DNA of 64,000 nucleotides, taken from Whitmania pigra. Its lineage: Eukaryota > Annelida > Clitellata > Hirudinida > Haemopidae. Below are positions 1 to 11,300 of this stretch, in pieces. Every line of letters begins with the position of its first letter. The first letter of the stretch is position 1. The notes under the pieces are model-generated. The model ran no database searches and was not told where the DNA came from. It saw nothing but the letters and a program-made list of their open reading frames with translations. Location of the stretch: contig JAJTWR010000136.1 of the NCBI GenBank assembly GCA_021613335.1, forward strand, positions 1,624,001 to 1,688,000, read 5' to 3'. Position numbers and translations under genes: made by a program.

Positions 1-670
1 GGTTAGAAGACGCCCAAGCAGCAATCTCACAGAAGCACTCTGCAGTCTGCTGAAGAAGACGTGTAACATCATTTTTGGAGTTTGGAGTAACCATATATTT
101 GGATGTCATCAGCATATTGGTGACTGTCTTAATGATTTGTTTTATATCTGTTACATACAGAGAAAAAAGTATTGGCCCAAGGACTGAGCCCTGTGGATGG
201 CCACTTAAGATGCCCTCAGTAACCGTCATGGCCAATAGTTGACAATATTGTTTGTTTTCTGCCAGTAAGGTAAGATCTGACCCATCCGAGCACTCCAAGC
301 CTGATGCACTCCAAATGATTTCTCTAATCTGTCTAGGAGTATTCTGTGGTCCACTATTCTATGGGACGTACCTGAATCTTGAAGGATGAAGATACATAAC
401 CTGTGGAAAGAGAGATATTGAAGATTTTCACTAGGAATGGTGCCAGCACTAACAAAAGTTTTTTGAGGAGTCATGAAGAAATGGCATCAAGACAGCACTA
501 TTTATGAGGGAGTGAGTGGATCAACATTATCACCTCATCAATAAAGGTTGGACAGTCGGTTCAGTTCTATGTCAGTTAAGGTAGAAAATCCAGGAGGAGG
601 AGCCCCAGCAATTGATTCACATATGCCCCTTAGCTTGTCATTGAGATAGCTTGAATAATCTTTGGGAGAA
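1..670 (-). pseudogene. CR1/Jockey-type LINE reverse transcriptase fragment
   Basis: Minus-strand reading gives pieces of a non-LTR reverse transcriptase in order but in shifting frames. A pre-RT piece lies near 540-660. A segment with VDHRILLDRLEKSFG lies near 300-370, corresponding to the RT block that normally precedes the GxPQGSVLGPILF motif. HPQGSVLGPILFSLYVTDI itself lies around 140-210. The reading continues off the left edge. Stops and frameshifts are numerous, so this is a dead copy. It belongs to the same minus-strand LINE as 1720-2445, from which it is separated by an inserted hAT element. A second copy of this RT block is at 14510-14745. The family is inferred from motif spacing; CR1-like or Rex-like are both possible. 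Confidence 0.75.
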
Positions 671-678
671 GGTGTGAC

Positions 679-1711
679 TAGTGTTGTGAGCGTGAAATAT
701 TTCAATTGTTTTATTTCAAAATGTTTTGTTTTTTTTTAAATATTTCAACACAAAAAAAAACAAAAAAAACAAAAACAAATTAATGTTAATTAAAAAAATT
801 AAGTTAAGTTAAAAAAATTAATTAATTAAAAAAAGTTTTATTGTTTATTACTAATTTTTGTAATTATTTATCGTGCAGGAAATTATTAATTAATTTTTGT
901 AAATTTATTACGTAATATTCAGCATCTTTTGTCTTTACAAAAATCAACTTCAGTGGGGGCAATCATTGAACAGAAATATCCTCACATTTATTGCTATGGT
1001 TGCTGTGCTCACGGACTTAACCTCTTGATGAATGATATTGCCAAGATGACACCTATAAACCAGGTAATATCAAGTTCAATAAATGTAATAAAGGAGTTCA
1101 AAAGAAGCAATCGATTGACAGCATTGTTGAAGTCCAAAGTCCTTCCACAAAATACTTTTACATCATTGAAACTGCCTGTGAAAACTAGATGGGGCTCCAA
1201 TGTAATATCATTAAGAAGCTTGGTGGAAAGGTATATGTTCATCACGACCTCTTGCTAAAGTAGCTTCTAAGATTTTGTCATTGCCTGCAACAACCACTGT
1301 AATTGAAAGAAGTTTCAGTGCCTATTCATTTATCCAGAATGATAAACGGAACCGCCTCACCACAAACAGAGCTGGAAAACTAGTTTTTATTTCCCAAAAC
1401 TTAAAGCTTATGGCTTGCAGTACTTCAGAAAGTAATCACAACTCTGAAGCAGAAGACGAAGAATCTGAGAAGGATGAAGACAGTGAAATTGATGAAATAG
1501 ATCAAAACTGATTTAAATTAGCACTGCTATTCTTATTTTTTATTGTTTGTCTTATTGAAGTTGCAATAAATCTGTTTGTCCAATCATGAATTATCATTTT
1601 ATCGATAAATTTAAAAAAAACAAAAAAACCAATAAAAAACAAAAAAAAAACCATAAAAAACTCATAAAAAACACAAAAAACACAAAAAAAACATGTTTTT
1701 TTACAACTCTA
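679..1711 (+). mobile_element. hAT transposon, internally deleted, with 8-bp TSD
   Basis: The element is flanked by the direct repeat GGTGTGAC at 671-678 and 1712-1719, the 8-bp target duplication expected of hAT elements. Its ends are imperfect inverted repeats: TAGTGTTGTGA at the left and the complement of TAGAGTTGTAA at the right. Inside are remains of a transposase on the plus strand. At 1033 bp it is too short for an autonomous hAT, and the N-terminal zinc-finger region is missing. It interrupts a LINE lying in the opposite orientation. Confidence 0.88.
929..1511 (+). pseudogene. hAT transposase remnant
   Basis: Two plus-strand pieces in different frames. The first (to 1258) has CCAHGLNLLMNDIAK and KTRWGSNVISLRSLVER, typical of the RNase H-like catalytic core of hAT transposases, where the C-H-x-LNL motif precedes the helical insertion. 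The second (1275-1511) has LPATTTVIERSFSA followed by NRAGKLVFISQNLKL, the C-terminal dimerisation domain, and ends in an acidic tail. A frameshift and an internal deletion separate them. It lies entirely within the hAT element bounded by inverted ends at 679 and 1711. Confidence 0.8.
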
Positions 1712-1719
1712 GGTGTGAC

Positions 1720-2445
1720 CGATCTGAGGGTTTCGCTCCAAACCGTTTCTCGGGATGACACACCTCACAGATTCACTCTGTATAATAGGCTCGTCGTTTT
1801 GAGCTAGCAACTTTATATATGAACAAGTTGCACTCTTGAGCACTTGACCCGTTATAACTTTTCTGAGCCTTGTGAGATGATGCCTCTTTCTCCTGCACTC
1901 GACATCAAACCAGGGTTGCTTGCACCTATAAGAACGAGATGTAATATTTGGAAGAAGTGAGTTGATCACATCTATGAGGGTTGAATTGTAGAGAGCTGCC
2001 ATCTCATCTATATCATCAGGAATGAACCCTTGGTCACCACAGAGAAGTGATAACCTGAGTTGTTGAATTAGTTGGGTCATGTCCAGGCGTCTCCATCCGC
2101 GAACATGACAAGAGGCCACCAGGGGACGTGTGCGTAGAAAAGTAGTGTTCCAGAGGAGAAGCCAATGATCAGAAAGATCTGTGTCCACCTTCTCAACAAC
2201 AATGCATTGATGGCAGTTTTCTTTTTGGAGAACAACATCGAGGGTTCCATCAAGATCATATGTCCATCAACCAATCCTCAGCCCCAGACCCAGTAAAGAT
2301 AGGACAAATTTCTAGAAGCAAGACCAGCAAGTCACTCTCATTTGGGTACCTGCTCAGATGGGCATCCAGGTAACAAGAATGCCGACACCCCGGTAAAGTT
2401 AGTGACAACTCGAGGACAGATAAACTGCCAAATCCCAGCATCTAT
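1720..2445 (-). pseudogene. LINE endonuclease and linker fragment (same LINE as 1-670)
   Basis: Minus-strand reading shows the C-terminal half of an APE-type endonuclease: LDAHLSRYPNESD near 2330-2370, then GTLDVVL, then LSDHWLLLWNTTFLR near 2130-2170 (the SDH motif is the conserved catalytic end of these endonucleases). The linker follows, with DDIDEMAALYNSTL and QPWFDVECRRKRHHL near 1860-2000, as in CR1-group LINEs. At least two frameshifts separate these parts. The right limit abuts an oppositely oriented LINE tail at about 2340-2375. The left limit is the hAT target duplication at 1712-1719. Confidence 0.75.
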
Positions 2446-2990
2446 TGAGGATGCCAAAAGGATTGTCGCCCAAAAGATCTCAGATGACTGGCAGAGAAGA
2501 TGGGATTGCTCCTCTGGCAGTCACCACCACGATGTCCAGAAATAGACAATGATGAGGAGCTTCTTCCAATGCGTCTCTAGAAGGAAGGAAGTACTCATCT
2601 CCAGACTCCAGTTTGGAAGACATCATCTGAATTGCTACCTGTTCCAAATGAAAAGGCACAATTGTGGCAAATGCTAAACTTTTCCTCAAAAGGAGGAGTC
2701 CACTAGACATTTCCTTCTGGAATGTCCTAGTCAAAAACCTCAGACGGAACCTCAGGTTGAAGTTCAAGTCACTGGATTTGAGAATTATGCTCAACAATTA
2801 CGTTAGCATAAATCTCATCTACCAGTGGGTTCAAGAAAAGAGAAGAAGACTGATCTAAACTGATCTGATTGCATCCATAAAACTCTGTACATATTATTAT
2901 ATTTAAGAACAATATTATTTTTTTCATGTGTCATCGATGTTCGTTGCTTCTTTTTGTTGTCTCTGTTGTTGTCCCTGTCCTATCATCTAG
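2335..2990 (+). pseudogene. LINE C-terminal piece: RNase H end and Cys-rich tail
   Basis: The plus strand carries GHPGNKNADTPVKL, the last RNase H block of I/Jockey-type LINEs (WxPxHxGxxGNExAD). It is followed by IEDAKRIVAQKISDDWQRRW and then, after a stop, RLQFGRHHLNCYLFQMK and a CGKC...HFLLECP motif, the standard end of these polyproteins. Several stops and one frameshift are present. An AT-rich 3' segment with AATAAA near 3009 follows. A diverged second copy of the FQC-SRRKEVL block is at 57640-57925. Confidence 0.65.
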
Positions 2991-3262
2991 TCATGAAATG
3001 GGTGTTAATAAACTAAACATACATAAAGCATAAATTCAGAAAAATTTACCACTGCAATGCATGCTCTAAAATGGTGAGTAGAAGATGATAAGATATTAAA
3101 AAAAAAATTTTAAATATTTAAAAAAATGACTGGATGATGATGCCAGAAAGCTGTTAAATATGTCCACTGCTGGTATATATTTGATAAATATTTAAAAACA
3201 TATCTTTTATAACGGCTAATTTCTAATGGAAAGAAGCTCATGGAATCATAATGCAACTTGTC

Positions 3263-3460
3263 CTGAATGTAGCGTCAGTTACAGTGGATCTCATTATACA
3301 TATTGGAATAACCCAGATGTCTGCAAATTTGTAAATTAACTGATAAGTTTATTAGAGCGAATATTCAGTTAATGGAACTGAATAACCCAAGTTAAGTGTC
3401 TAAGAAATTAGAGATACTTTAGGATGCAAATGGATATTTGGGCTTCTGGCTGTCTGGACT
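3263..3460 (-). repeat. LTR fragment related to the LTR at 34367-34520
   Basis: Read on the minus strand, about 170 bp align without large gaps to the plus-strand sequence at 34385-34535. Shared blocks include TTATTCAGTTCC, AACTGAATA, GCTCTAATAAACTTAT and a GGGTTATT end. The alignment runs past the LTR into the primer-binding region of the other copy, so this is a 5' LTR plus a little internal sequence. No gag survives on this side. Confidence 0.6.
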
Positions 3461-3524
3461 CCTATTTTGCGCTATTCTGTTCTAACCAGTACATAGAAAA
3501 AGACATTGAACATAACACTAAAAA

Positions 3525-3715
3525 TAATTAAATAATGATTTAAATAATTAAATATTATAAATATTAAAATAAATTATATTAAATGATTAAATATTTTAAA
3601 AATTAAATTATTTTAAATGATTTAATTAATTAAGTATTTATACATAATTATATAATTTAAATAATTTAAATATTTAAATCATTATTTAATTATTTGGCAA
3701 TAAAAACCTAATTAT
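3525..3715. repeat. A/T-only low-complexity tract
   Basis: Nearly pure A/T sequence built from TTAAATAATTAAATATT-like permutations, with very few G or C. It lies just downstream of the last visible APP-family exon, in what would be the next intron. No gene is seen. Confidence 0.7.
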
Positions 3716-3779
3716 TTATTGCTCAGTTATAACAACATATTTGTTAAATCAAAATATTTACAAAAGTGAAGGATATTAC

Positions 3780-4040
3780 CATTCATGCTAGTAGGGGTAG
3801 GTGATGGTGCCCTATCAAGCTTTGTGACAGCAGGGCAACAAACAAATTCAACCCCCTGGAATCTATCAACTTCACATGGTTGGAGTACTGAGAAACTATT
3901 TTGAATCAGTCCTCTGTTTTGACAGTTTCTAGCAGAGGATTTGCTCCATTCACCCAATGTGGTACAAAATTTCGAATCATGGATATGGTCAAATATGCAA
4001 CCTTCAGGTACTAAAAGTGCCTCACTCTGGAAGGGTCCAG
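3780..4040 (-). CDS. APP-family exon 4: copper-binding-type domain
   Basis: 261 bases between a TTAG acceptor (4041-4044) and a GTAATA donor (3779). The single base carried over from exon 3 joins to give an open frame: GPFQSEALLVPEGCIFDH, then KFCTTLGEWSKSSARNC, LQPCEVDRFQGVEFVCCP and a Pro/Ser/Thr-rich linker. All six domain cysteines are present. The stretch between the second and third cysteine lacks the histidines that bind copper in vertebrate APP. The acidic region and E2 domain are not seen further left in this window. Confidence 0.9.
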
Positions 4041-7000
4041 CTAATTAAAGAGGTTAAAACAAATTTCAATTATGGTTCATTTAAAATATATGGGTAAATA
4101 AGTTAAATTACTATAGAGTTTCAATTATCTTAACTAATTTGGAATGGAAGTGAACCAGAGCATCAAATGTACCATTGTAAAAAGAAAAACTTCTAAAATA
4201 ATTTTTGTTAAGCATCAAATAATAATAATGATGATGACAAAATAATAAATAATAATATTTGTAGTAATATTTCAATTTCAGTAGCATCAAATAACAGAGT
4301 TTTAGCCCAATAACAATTATATTGTGAGCTTCTTCAGTCATGGCCATTATTTCTCAGAGCAGAGCCCAGTAGGGCCATACACAATCAGACTGCCAGATCA
4401 TACCATCAGGCATGTTGGATAGCAAAACTGATTTAGAATAACTTCAAGTCCAAACAAGTCTGACCTCTTATCAGAACAAACCACAGCTTTGGACATTTTA
4501 CAACATTACCTGACCATCGGTCCTGATATGTGAGACATTGGCAATGACTATGCAGACGATCAATAGAAAGTGGCATGTTTGAAAGTCACCAATGATGCAG
4601 CTGAAAAAGGAGTGGCCTTAATTCAAGAGTTCAATGGAGTTATTCAAGAAATTCAATTCAAGAACAGAAACTGTTGCAGGTGAAACACCACCATGACTTC
4701 CCAAATCCTAACAAGAGACTGAAATAAAAACAAAAAGTTGCGAAGTATCTCATGTGATTTGTGTGTAGCGTAAACAATTATGTCATACCGTATTTCCCCA
4801 ACAATAAGCCCTAATTAAGAATGTCAGCCGGTATTTACAAGCGTACCACAGATCGGTTGCAACACTCAATAACATATTGAAGTTAATAACATAATATCAG
4901 TAAAAGTTTAGTGAAATATTAATATAACAAATTACTAACAATGAAAATATAAATTTCTGTAAGCATTTGTATGTGAAATATTGGTGAGTAAGCAGATATT
5001 GTAAACAGACAACCGGTTCTAGAACACAGCCAGATACCGTCAGGTTGCGCTTATGAATCTTCTTGATTTAATGCGTCTCATTTGTAACAGATTTACCATT
5101 AATTTTTATTTTGACAAGATGAGTTCCAAACTAAAAAGCTATTTCATCGAATGCAAGAAAGGAATCATGGAACACTCATGTGACAAGAATGTGACAGCTT
5201 TCTGCAAAGAGGGTTGCGTGCCTGGGAATGACAGTGAAAGCAACAGTCGTTATGTGTCGCGTTCGAAATCGAAAACCCTCTATGCTCGCCAAAGTCTTAT
5301 TTTGACTCATGTTATGACATTAACATGACTAAGTTTTATTTAACATAACTTATATTACAGTTTTTGTAACTGTTTTTGTGTTATAGATTATTATGTAATA
5401 AGTAATGCATCAAAGATACATTGGGGTGCATTTTATATTGATATTGAATGCAGGCATTTATAGAAAACCATTAGAAGGGTTAAGAACTAAGCCTCTTTGT
5501 TAAACACTGTGACAAAAATGGTTAGACTGTTAGCATAATAAGATGAGGACCAAGTGATAGTCTGCTAATGAATGAGATAAAGAGAATAGGAAGACTCAGG
5601 CTACAACTAAGAGATACATGTGAATACAAGTGATAGCTAAAACTCTTTCTGAGCTCTGGCAGGAATCCTCAGAGAGGAGACCCCTTCTTTGAGCGTTTCA
5701 GCCCTTAAATCCTCTGACACTCTCGGGGGCCAGGCTGCACCCGCCGATCAGACGAGTGTCCCTGCCGGTGATGTAATGACTAATCTTGACAAGTCAACGA
5801 ACAGAGATACAATGCACAATCCAACAACTTGAATGACCGACGAAATGCAGGACAACCACCAACGAAGCCTGCCCCAGCTGGTTATATGGGCCTTATTCTC
5901 GCCGACTTTCCAGGGGACTCACATTGAAGGCTCTACCATTGGTTGAATGGTGGCATCGTGCCGACTTGTCAGGAAACTCCATTGGGAGTTCTCCTCTTGG
6001 CTTGCTTGTGGAATCACGCCAACTTGATGGGAGGATTTGCTGTTCACTGATTAGCTGGCTAGCGAAGCAACGCTATTGGCTGATTTTGACTAAGTTCGCT
6101 TTTATACTTGCACGGCGATACGTGCCGGTTCCAAAGGTGGCTCCTCGAACTATTCGTCTGGTAGGCCTGCCATGTTGAGGGAGATCATTTGCAATCTCTC
6201 TTGGCCCATATTCACTGCGAAGCCACTTCTGCAGCTCTGGACATGTCTGCCAAGGCCTTCGATCTGATTTTACTAGTGAGGCCAATTTCTCTTAGGAAAG
6301 TATAGGTGGATTGACCGACCATACCTCTTGCTCCGACCTCGAAGGCAAAGAACCACACTTTGTACCCTTTTTTTCTGAGATTTATTATTAAATCTATGTA
6401 ACTTTCTTCTTTTAGAGTGTTGCTCTGTCCGATCCTGTGTTTCCATGGCACCATCAATTCCACCAATACAAACGTGTCTGTCTTTGTTGCTGACAAAACC
6501 ATGTCCGCCCTCTTGCCGCTTTCATCCAGCACCTGGAGATAGTGCCTTAACCCTTCCACATCGGCCAGAATTTCCCAATCGTTGGCATTTTCAAGGATGT
6601 CTCCTTTTGGCTCTGCATCTGTTCCTTGCAAACTGGGAGGCGCCTTCGTGCAGGAAATAAACTCTTTTCTGGAAAGCAGATTCCTGAGCATTGGCGCCGG
6701 AGCAGGCAGCCTTTAAAGCCTCAATTACAACGAGGAGGACCTGTTTGTGGCACCAAGTGAAGCCGAACAGGACACGTCTGAGAGTCTGTCTCTCTCCGCA
6801 GAGCTTGCATTTGGCGTCCTGGGTGATTTTCCATCTCTGCAAGTTGTTGCACAAGGGCAGCACATCATAAATTGATCAGACGACAAAAGCCAGTCTGAGT
6901 GGAGACATGTTCCACATTTCGTTCCACATGATCGATCTCTGCACAATGTCTTCCCACGTAGTCCATTGTCCCTGTTGGGCCTGCTGCACCGCCTTTGAGA

Positions 7001-8338
7001 TTCTTTTACTCTCCAATTCTCTCCGACATTCTTGCACCACTAGCAAGGCTCTAACTGAAGCGCTCGATTTGGACCATCTTATGAAGTGATTCCAGCCGAC
7101 GCTGTAGCGGCCATGCTGGATTTGGCCCTTTATCTCTTAGAAATTCAAGGCTTTTTCTGCTTTTTTGATTTCCTCTTGGGCCTTGAGTTTCCTTCTTGAT
7201 CTGAGCAGCGGTTTGATCTCACGGATATTTGGATCTGCGGAATTGTTGAACATCAACTGCTTTTGCTGTACAGAGCAACCGAGGACAAACCCGGCGGAAA
7301 TCCCAGCCATACTCTGATTCGCCGACTGATGCTCTTCTCCAGTGTTCTTCCGATGCAGTAAGGATTCTTTGGTCCGCTACGAAGAAGGACACAGTATAAA
7401 CAGAAACTGGTAGATAGCATTTATATCAATCCCTATATCCTGTGGCTATCAAGACATTTCATGATCAAATTCTTTGGAAAGGAAGCCGCTGCTGTTTCTC
7501 CATTCAGCGTTAACAAATAAATGTTATTCAGTTTTCTAAATAAAATGCAATAATAAGGATGAAGTCTTTATAAATGCATTCTTTCACAACATTTGATATT
7601 TCTCATATTTCAAACTCAGCAAAAAGAACTAGTTTACTTAATTAAAAAAGCTGCATTGTTGGAGGCTTCTTAAACTTACCAAGACACCTGTAAGGAACTA
7701 CTGTAAATCTGTGTTGGCATTCTTCCTCACCAAAATTGCACCAATTATTAATTGTTACTTGATGTGTGCTTTCAACAACATTCCGGATGTCCATTTTTGG
7801 AAACACCTGATAATTAAAGATTTCAAATAACATATCCATAGTTTAAACCAATATATTATATTAATATCATTAATTATTACAAATTTCAACATCTCAGCAA
7901 TATCATTTTGATAATTATTAATGGCCATTCCAATTTCTACAGTAAATATAAAATATCTAAAGACCAAGCTAGATAAATAAATTGAAAACAGGAAGAAATG
8001 AGTCATGGGACTGATTTCAATGTAACTAAAAAAGTTAATTTGCCTGCTCGCTTGAGTTATAATGCTTTTATCAGTGATGTTTTTGGAATGATTCAAAACC
8101 AAATTATTTGCAAGTGTTTTAAAAATTGTAAAAATCAAAATCACTTTATTTGAAACATGAAATAATTCAGTTGGTTCAGAGGGTAGCGTGCCTGCAAACG
8201 ACGATTAAAGCAACAGTCGTTACATGTCCTGTTTGCGACCCAGCTTGCATCGACACAAATGCCCCATGGATGCGGCACTATACAAATGGTTGAGCGCCCT
8301 TGAAGCTTACGCTTATGGCACTATACAAATAAACATTT

Positions 8339-8369
<31 letters not shown>

Positions 8370-11300
8370 TTATTATTAATTATTACATAAGCTATGGTGA
8401 GTATTGGAAATAACATGCCTACTTGCCTTATATAAAGTGAATGATTGTATTGTGATATGGTATTATTACTGTTTATAATTAAATTAATTCAGTTTTTTTC
8501 AAAATAAACATATTTCCAAACATGTTTGTGAAGTTAAGTCATTGATTGTTCTAGCTAATTAGGGTCAGGTTATTGTGGGGTGGGCAAACATTTTCAAGTA
8601 GAAATTGCATTGCAATATATGTTTCCTATAAAAGAAGTGGAGATTCATTGTTCTAGGAATAAGTTATTTAGGGAGTTGGTATGCCTCCTGAGTGGTTGCG
8701 ATGTGATTTTCTTGTAGTATGTTTGAGTTACAGGCAGTTGCGTGGTTTATTTCAATTGTTTCAGACGAAATAAATCAAAGTCCTGTTTTTCTGTAAAGTT
8801 GAGTCTGATACAAAAGACCTAAAAGTAAACTTTATTTTTATCAGGACCACATGCATATTTTGAATATTTCAATTATCATTTACAACATATCAAAATATGA
8901 ATTAATGATAACAATCATATATTTGATATTTGACAGTCACATTGTATTGCACATCTACATTTTAAAATACAGTTGTAACAACTCCTAATTTGGTAATAAG
9001 ATTTTACTACCCATGATTATTTCAACAAAAGTTTATTGATACCTATTAGGCATCGGTAGTCAAGCACCGTTTGACCCCCCAACCATCTATTTGACGAGTC
9101 GAGTCAAATCGGGAGACAGTCCGAACATGAATTTTCAAAAACCATTTGACTCATTTTGACACGCTCATCAAGAAATATTTTCACATTAAACGAATCAAAT
9201 CGAGACAGAACTAAAATTTCATCTATGACTTATTATTAATTTTGACTCGTTTTTAGTACAAAAATGTTTTATCTATTTAAAAACTTTGTTCAATATAAAC
9301 TAGTTTTAAATTTTGTAATTCTCGAACACATTTCCTTTTGAAAGTAACAAGTGTCAGCACACTAACGTTTCCCATTCTTACTCTCCTGTCTGATCGACTG
9401 TTTTATTTTTAGAAATTTTTGCAATTTTTACAAGTTATGTCTGATGTTGAATCAAGAATTTCTCTTGCTAAACAGAAGAAACATCGAAAGATGAATTCCC
9501 TGTCAATTTATGATAGTCAGAAATTCATAAAAAAGTTAAAGTTATCCAATGAAGACTTTGAGGATGGCATTGAAGAAAGCTAGGAAAGAAACAGGGAACA
9601 AATCCCATGTACTTTCAGGAACATCAATGACAGGAAATTCTATCACTACTTTTGTTAACTTGGATTGTGAACAAATAAAAATATCACTTTAGAAAAATTC
9701 AAATAATATACATTAAAATCATTATGTCTACAAAGAAAATCAGCTGTAAGGAACCATTCTGTTCAAAACAGACCATAACGAGTCAAAATGGCCCATGATG
9801 AGTTAAAATGGATTATAACGAGTCGAAACGAGCTTTGGTTCGACTTTTGGTCATGCCAAAGTTTTGTCTGTCCACAGGTCTCTAATATCTATTACAACAA
9901 TAATGAAAAAGAAGGTACTTAATTTACATGCAATCCGGCCACAAAGTACAGATTGTGTTAATAAACTTTCTAACATTAAGTATTATACCAATTGCAAACA
10001 AATAAGTGGTTAAGTTGAATACTCTATCACTTTTCCAAAACCTTTCCCATCTTGGCAAAAATACAACAAGCATTTTAACATATTAATTGGATTCCCAGGG
10101 TAGGTCCTCAGCCTCAAGTAGTTTGTCTAGCTGCACTCCACTGCAGTTACATTACATTGATCAAATGCATTTGTTATGTATTAATTCAGACTTTTATACT
10201 ACACATTACTTTTTCATGTACTCTTTTTCTATCTCTGCATTCTCAGATGCAAGGAAGTCGTTTCAGCTTTTTCCAGTAAACTATCATAAAACTTGTAAAA
10301 GAGGTGACCTTTTTCCTTTTATCCTAAAATCGGGCAACCCAAAAAGTCTGAATTTCTCTTGATTGAGGTTGATAACAAAGATAGTTAATAAAGAAGTAGT
10401 AAACACAAGTTTTATATGTGTTTTTTTTTATATGTCTTGAAATGATGGAATTGTAACCATTACTGAAATTGCATATAAGCATTGGAAATAGTTTTAAGAA
10501 GTTTGAAAAAAAAGCAAAATTGCACTGTTAACACGTTAAAAAGTTCCATGTATTTTAAACATTTATTTTCTACCCCGGCCCTAGCTAAAAATGTGACACT
10601 ACATTTTGTAAAAATAAGTCATACAAATCACAATAATATCTGTTATCATTAGTTGATATCCCTATTTTAAACAAATAAATTTATTAAAATGTTGTTATAA
10701 TAACAAAAACATTTCTAACTAATATTCATAATAATCTATTACCATAAGTTTTTTCATAAGTCTTAATTATTCAACAATTATTCATTATTTATTAGTAAAC
10801 AAGGTATGGTGACAACATTAGCATGTAGGCACAAATTATAAACTTTCCTTAACTGATTTGGGAGTTGTCCATAAGTGACTTCAATTTTGATCTAATTTAT
10901 ACCCCCACTCTCCCCAAATTTGTCACAAATGTTCTGATTCCCTCCCCTCCCAAATGAGTGATGTCATTTATGGATGGTCCCTTACATAATTATTTTAACC
11001 CTCATCTGGTTCTTGCCAAAAAGTTATATTCCTGGTTCTTGGGGTTCAAATTGCAACCTATCTGTTTTCATTTAATATTAATTCAGAGACTTTTTTGCAA
11101 AGTTACTTTGAACAATATGAATTTTATTTATTTTAAATTTATGCATGTGAAAGAAAAAAAACACCTTGAAAGGTGATTAAAACGTTTATAAACAATATTT
11201 TTATCAAGTAAAAATTAATTAAATTAATTAAAAATATAGTATATACTCATTTGATATTTAATTTTAATTATAAAATTTTTCAATTTGTCAAATATGATCT

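Noticed and set aside
3541..3715. Replication origin or scaffold attachment region in the A/T tract
   Set aside because: Only base composition supports it.
7642..7839. First read as an ISXO2/IS1595-like transposase fragment because of the NNWCNF motif
   Set aside because: NVVES, NWC, EC and PYRCL in sequence, with matching splice phases to neighbouring exons, fit the APP growth-factor-like domain far better.
8331..8375. CRISPR-like or other regular array
   Set aside because: Simple (TTA)n microsatellite tail of a SINE.
10087..10362. 91-codon ORF as a gene
   Set aside because: Lies in APP-family intron 2, no motif, no splice support, composition like the flanks.
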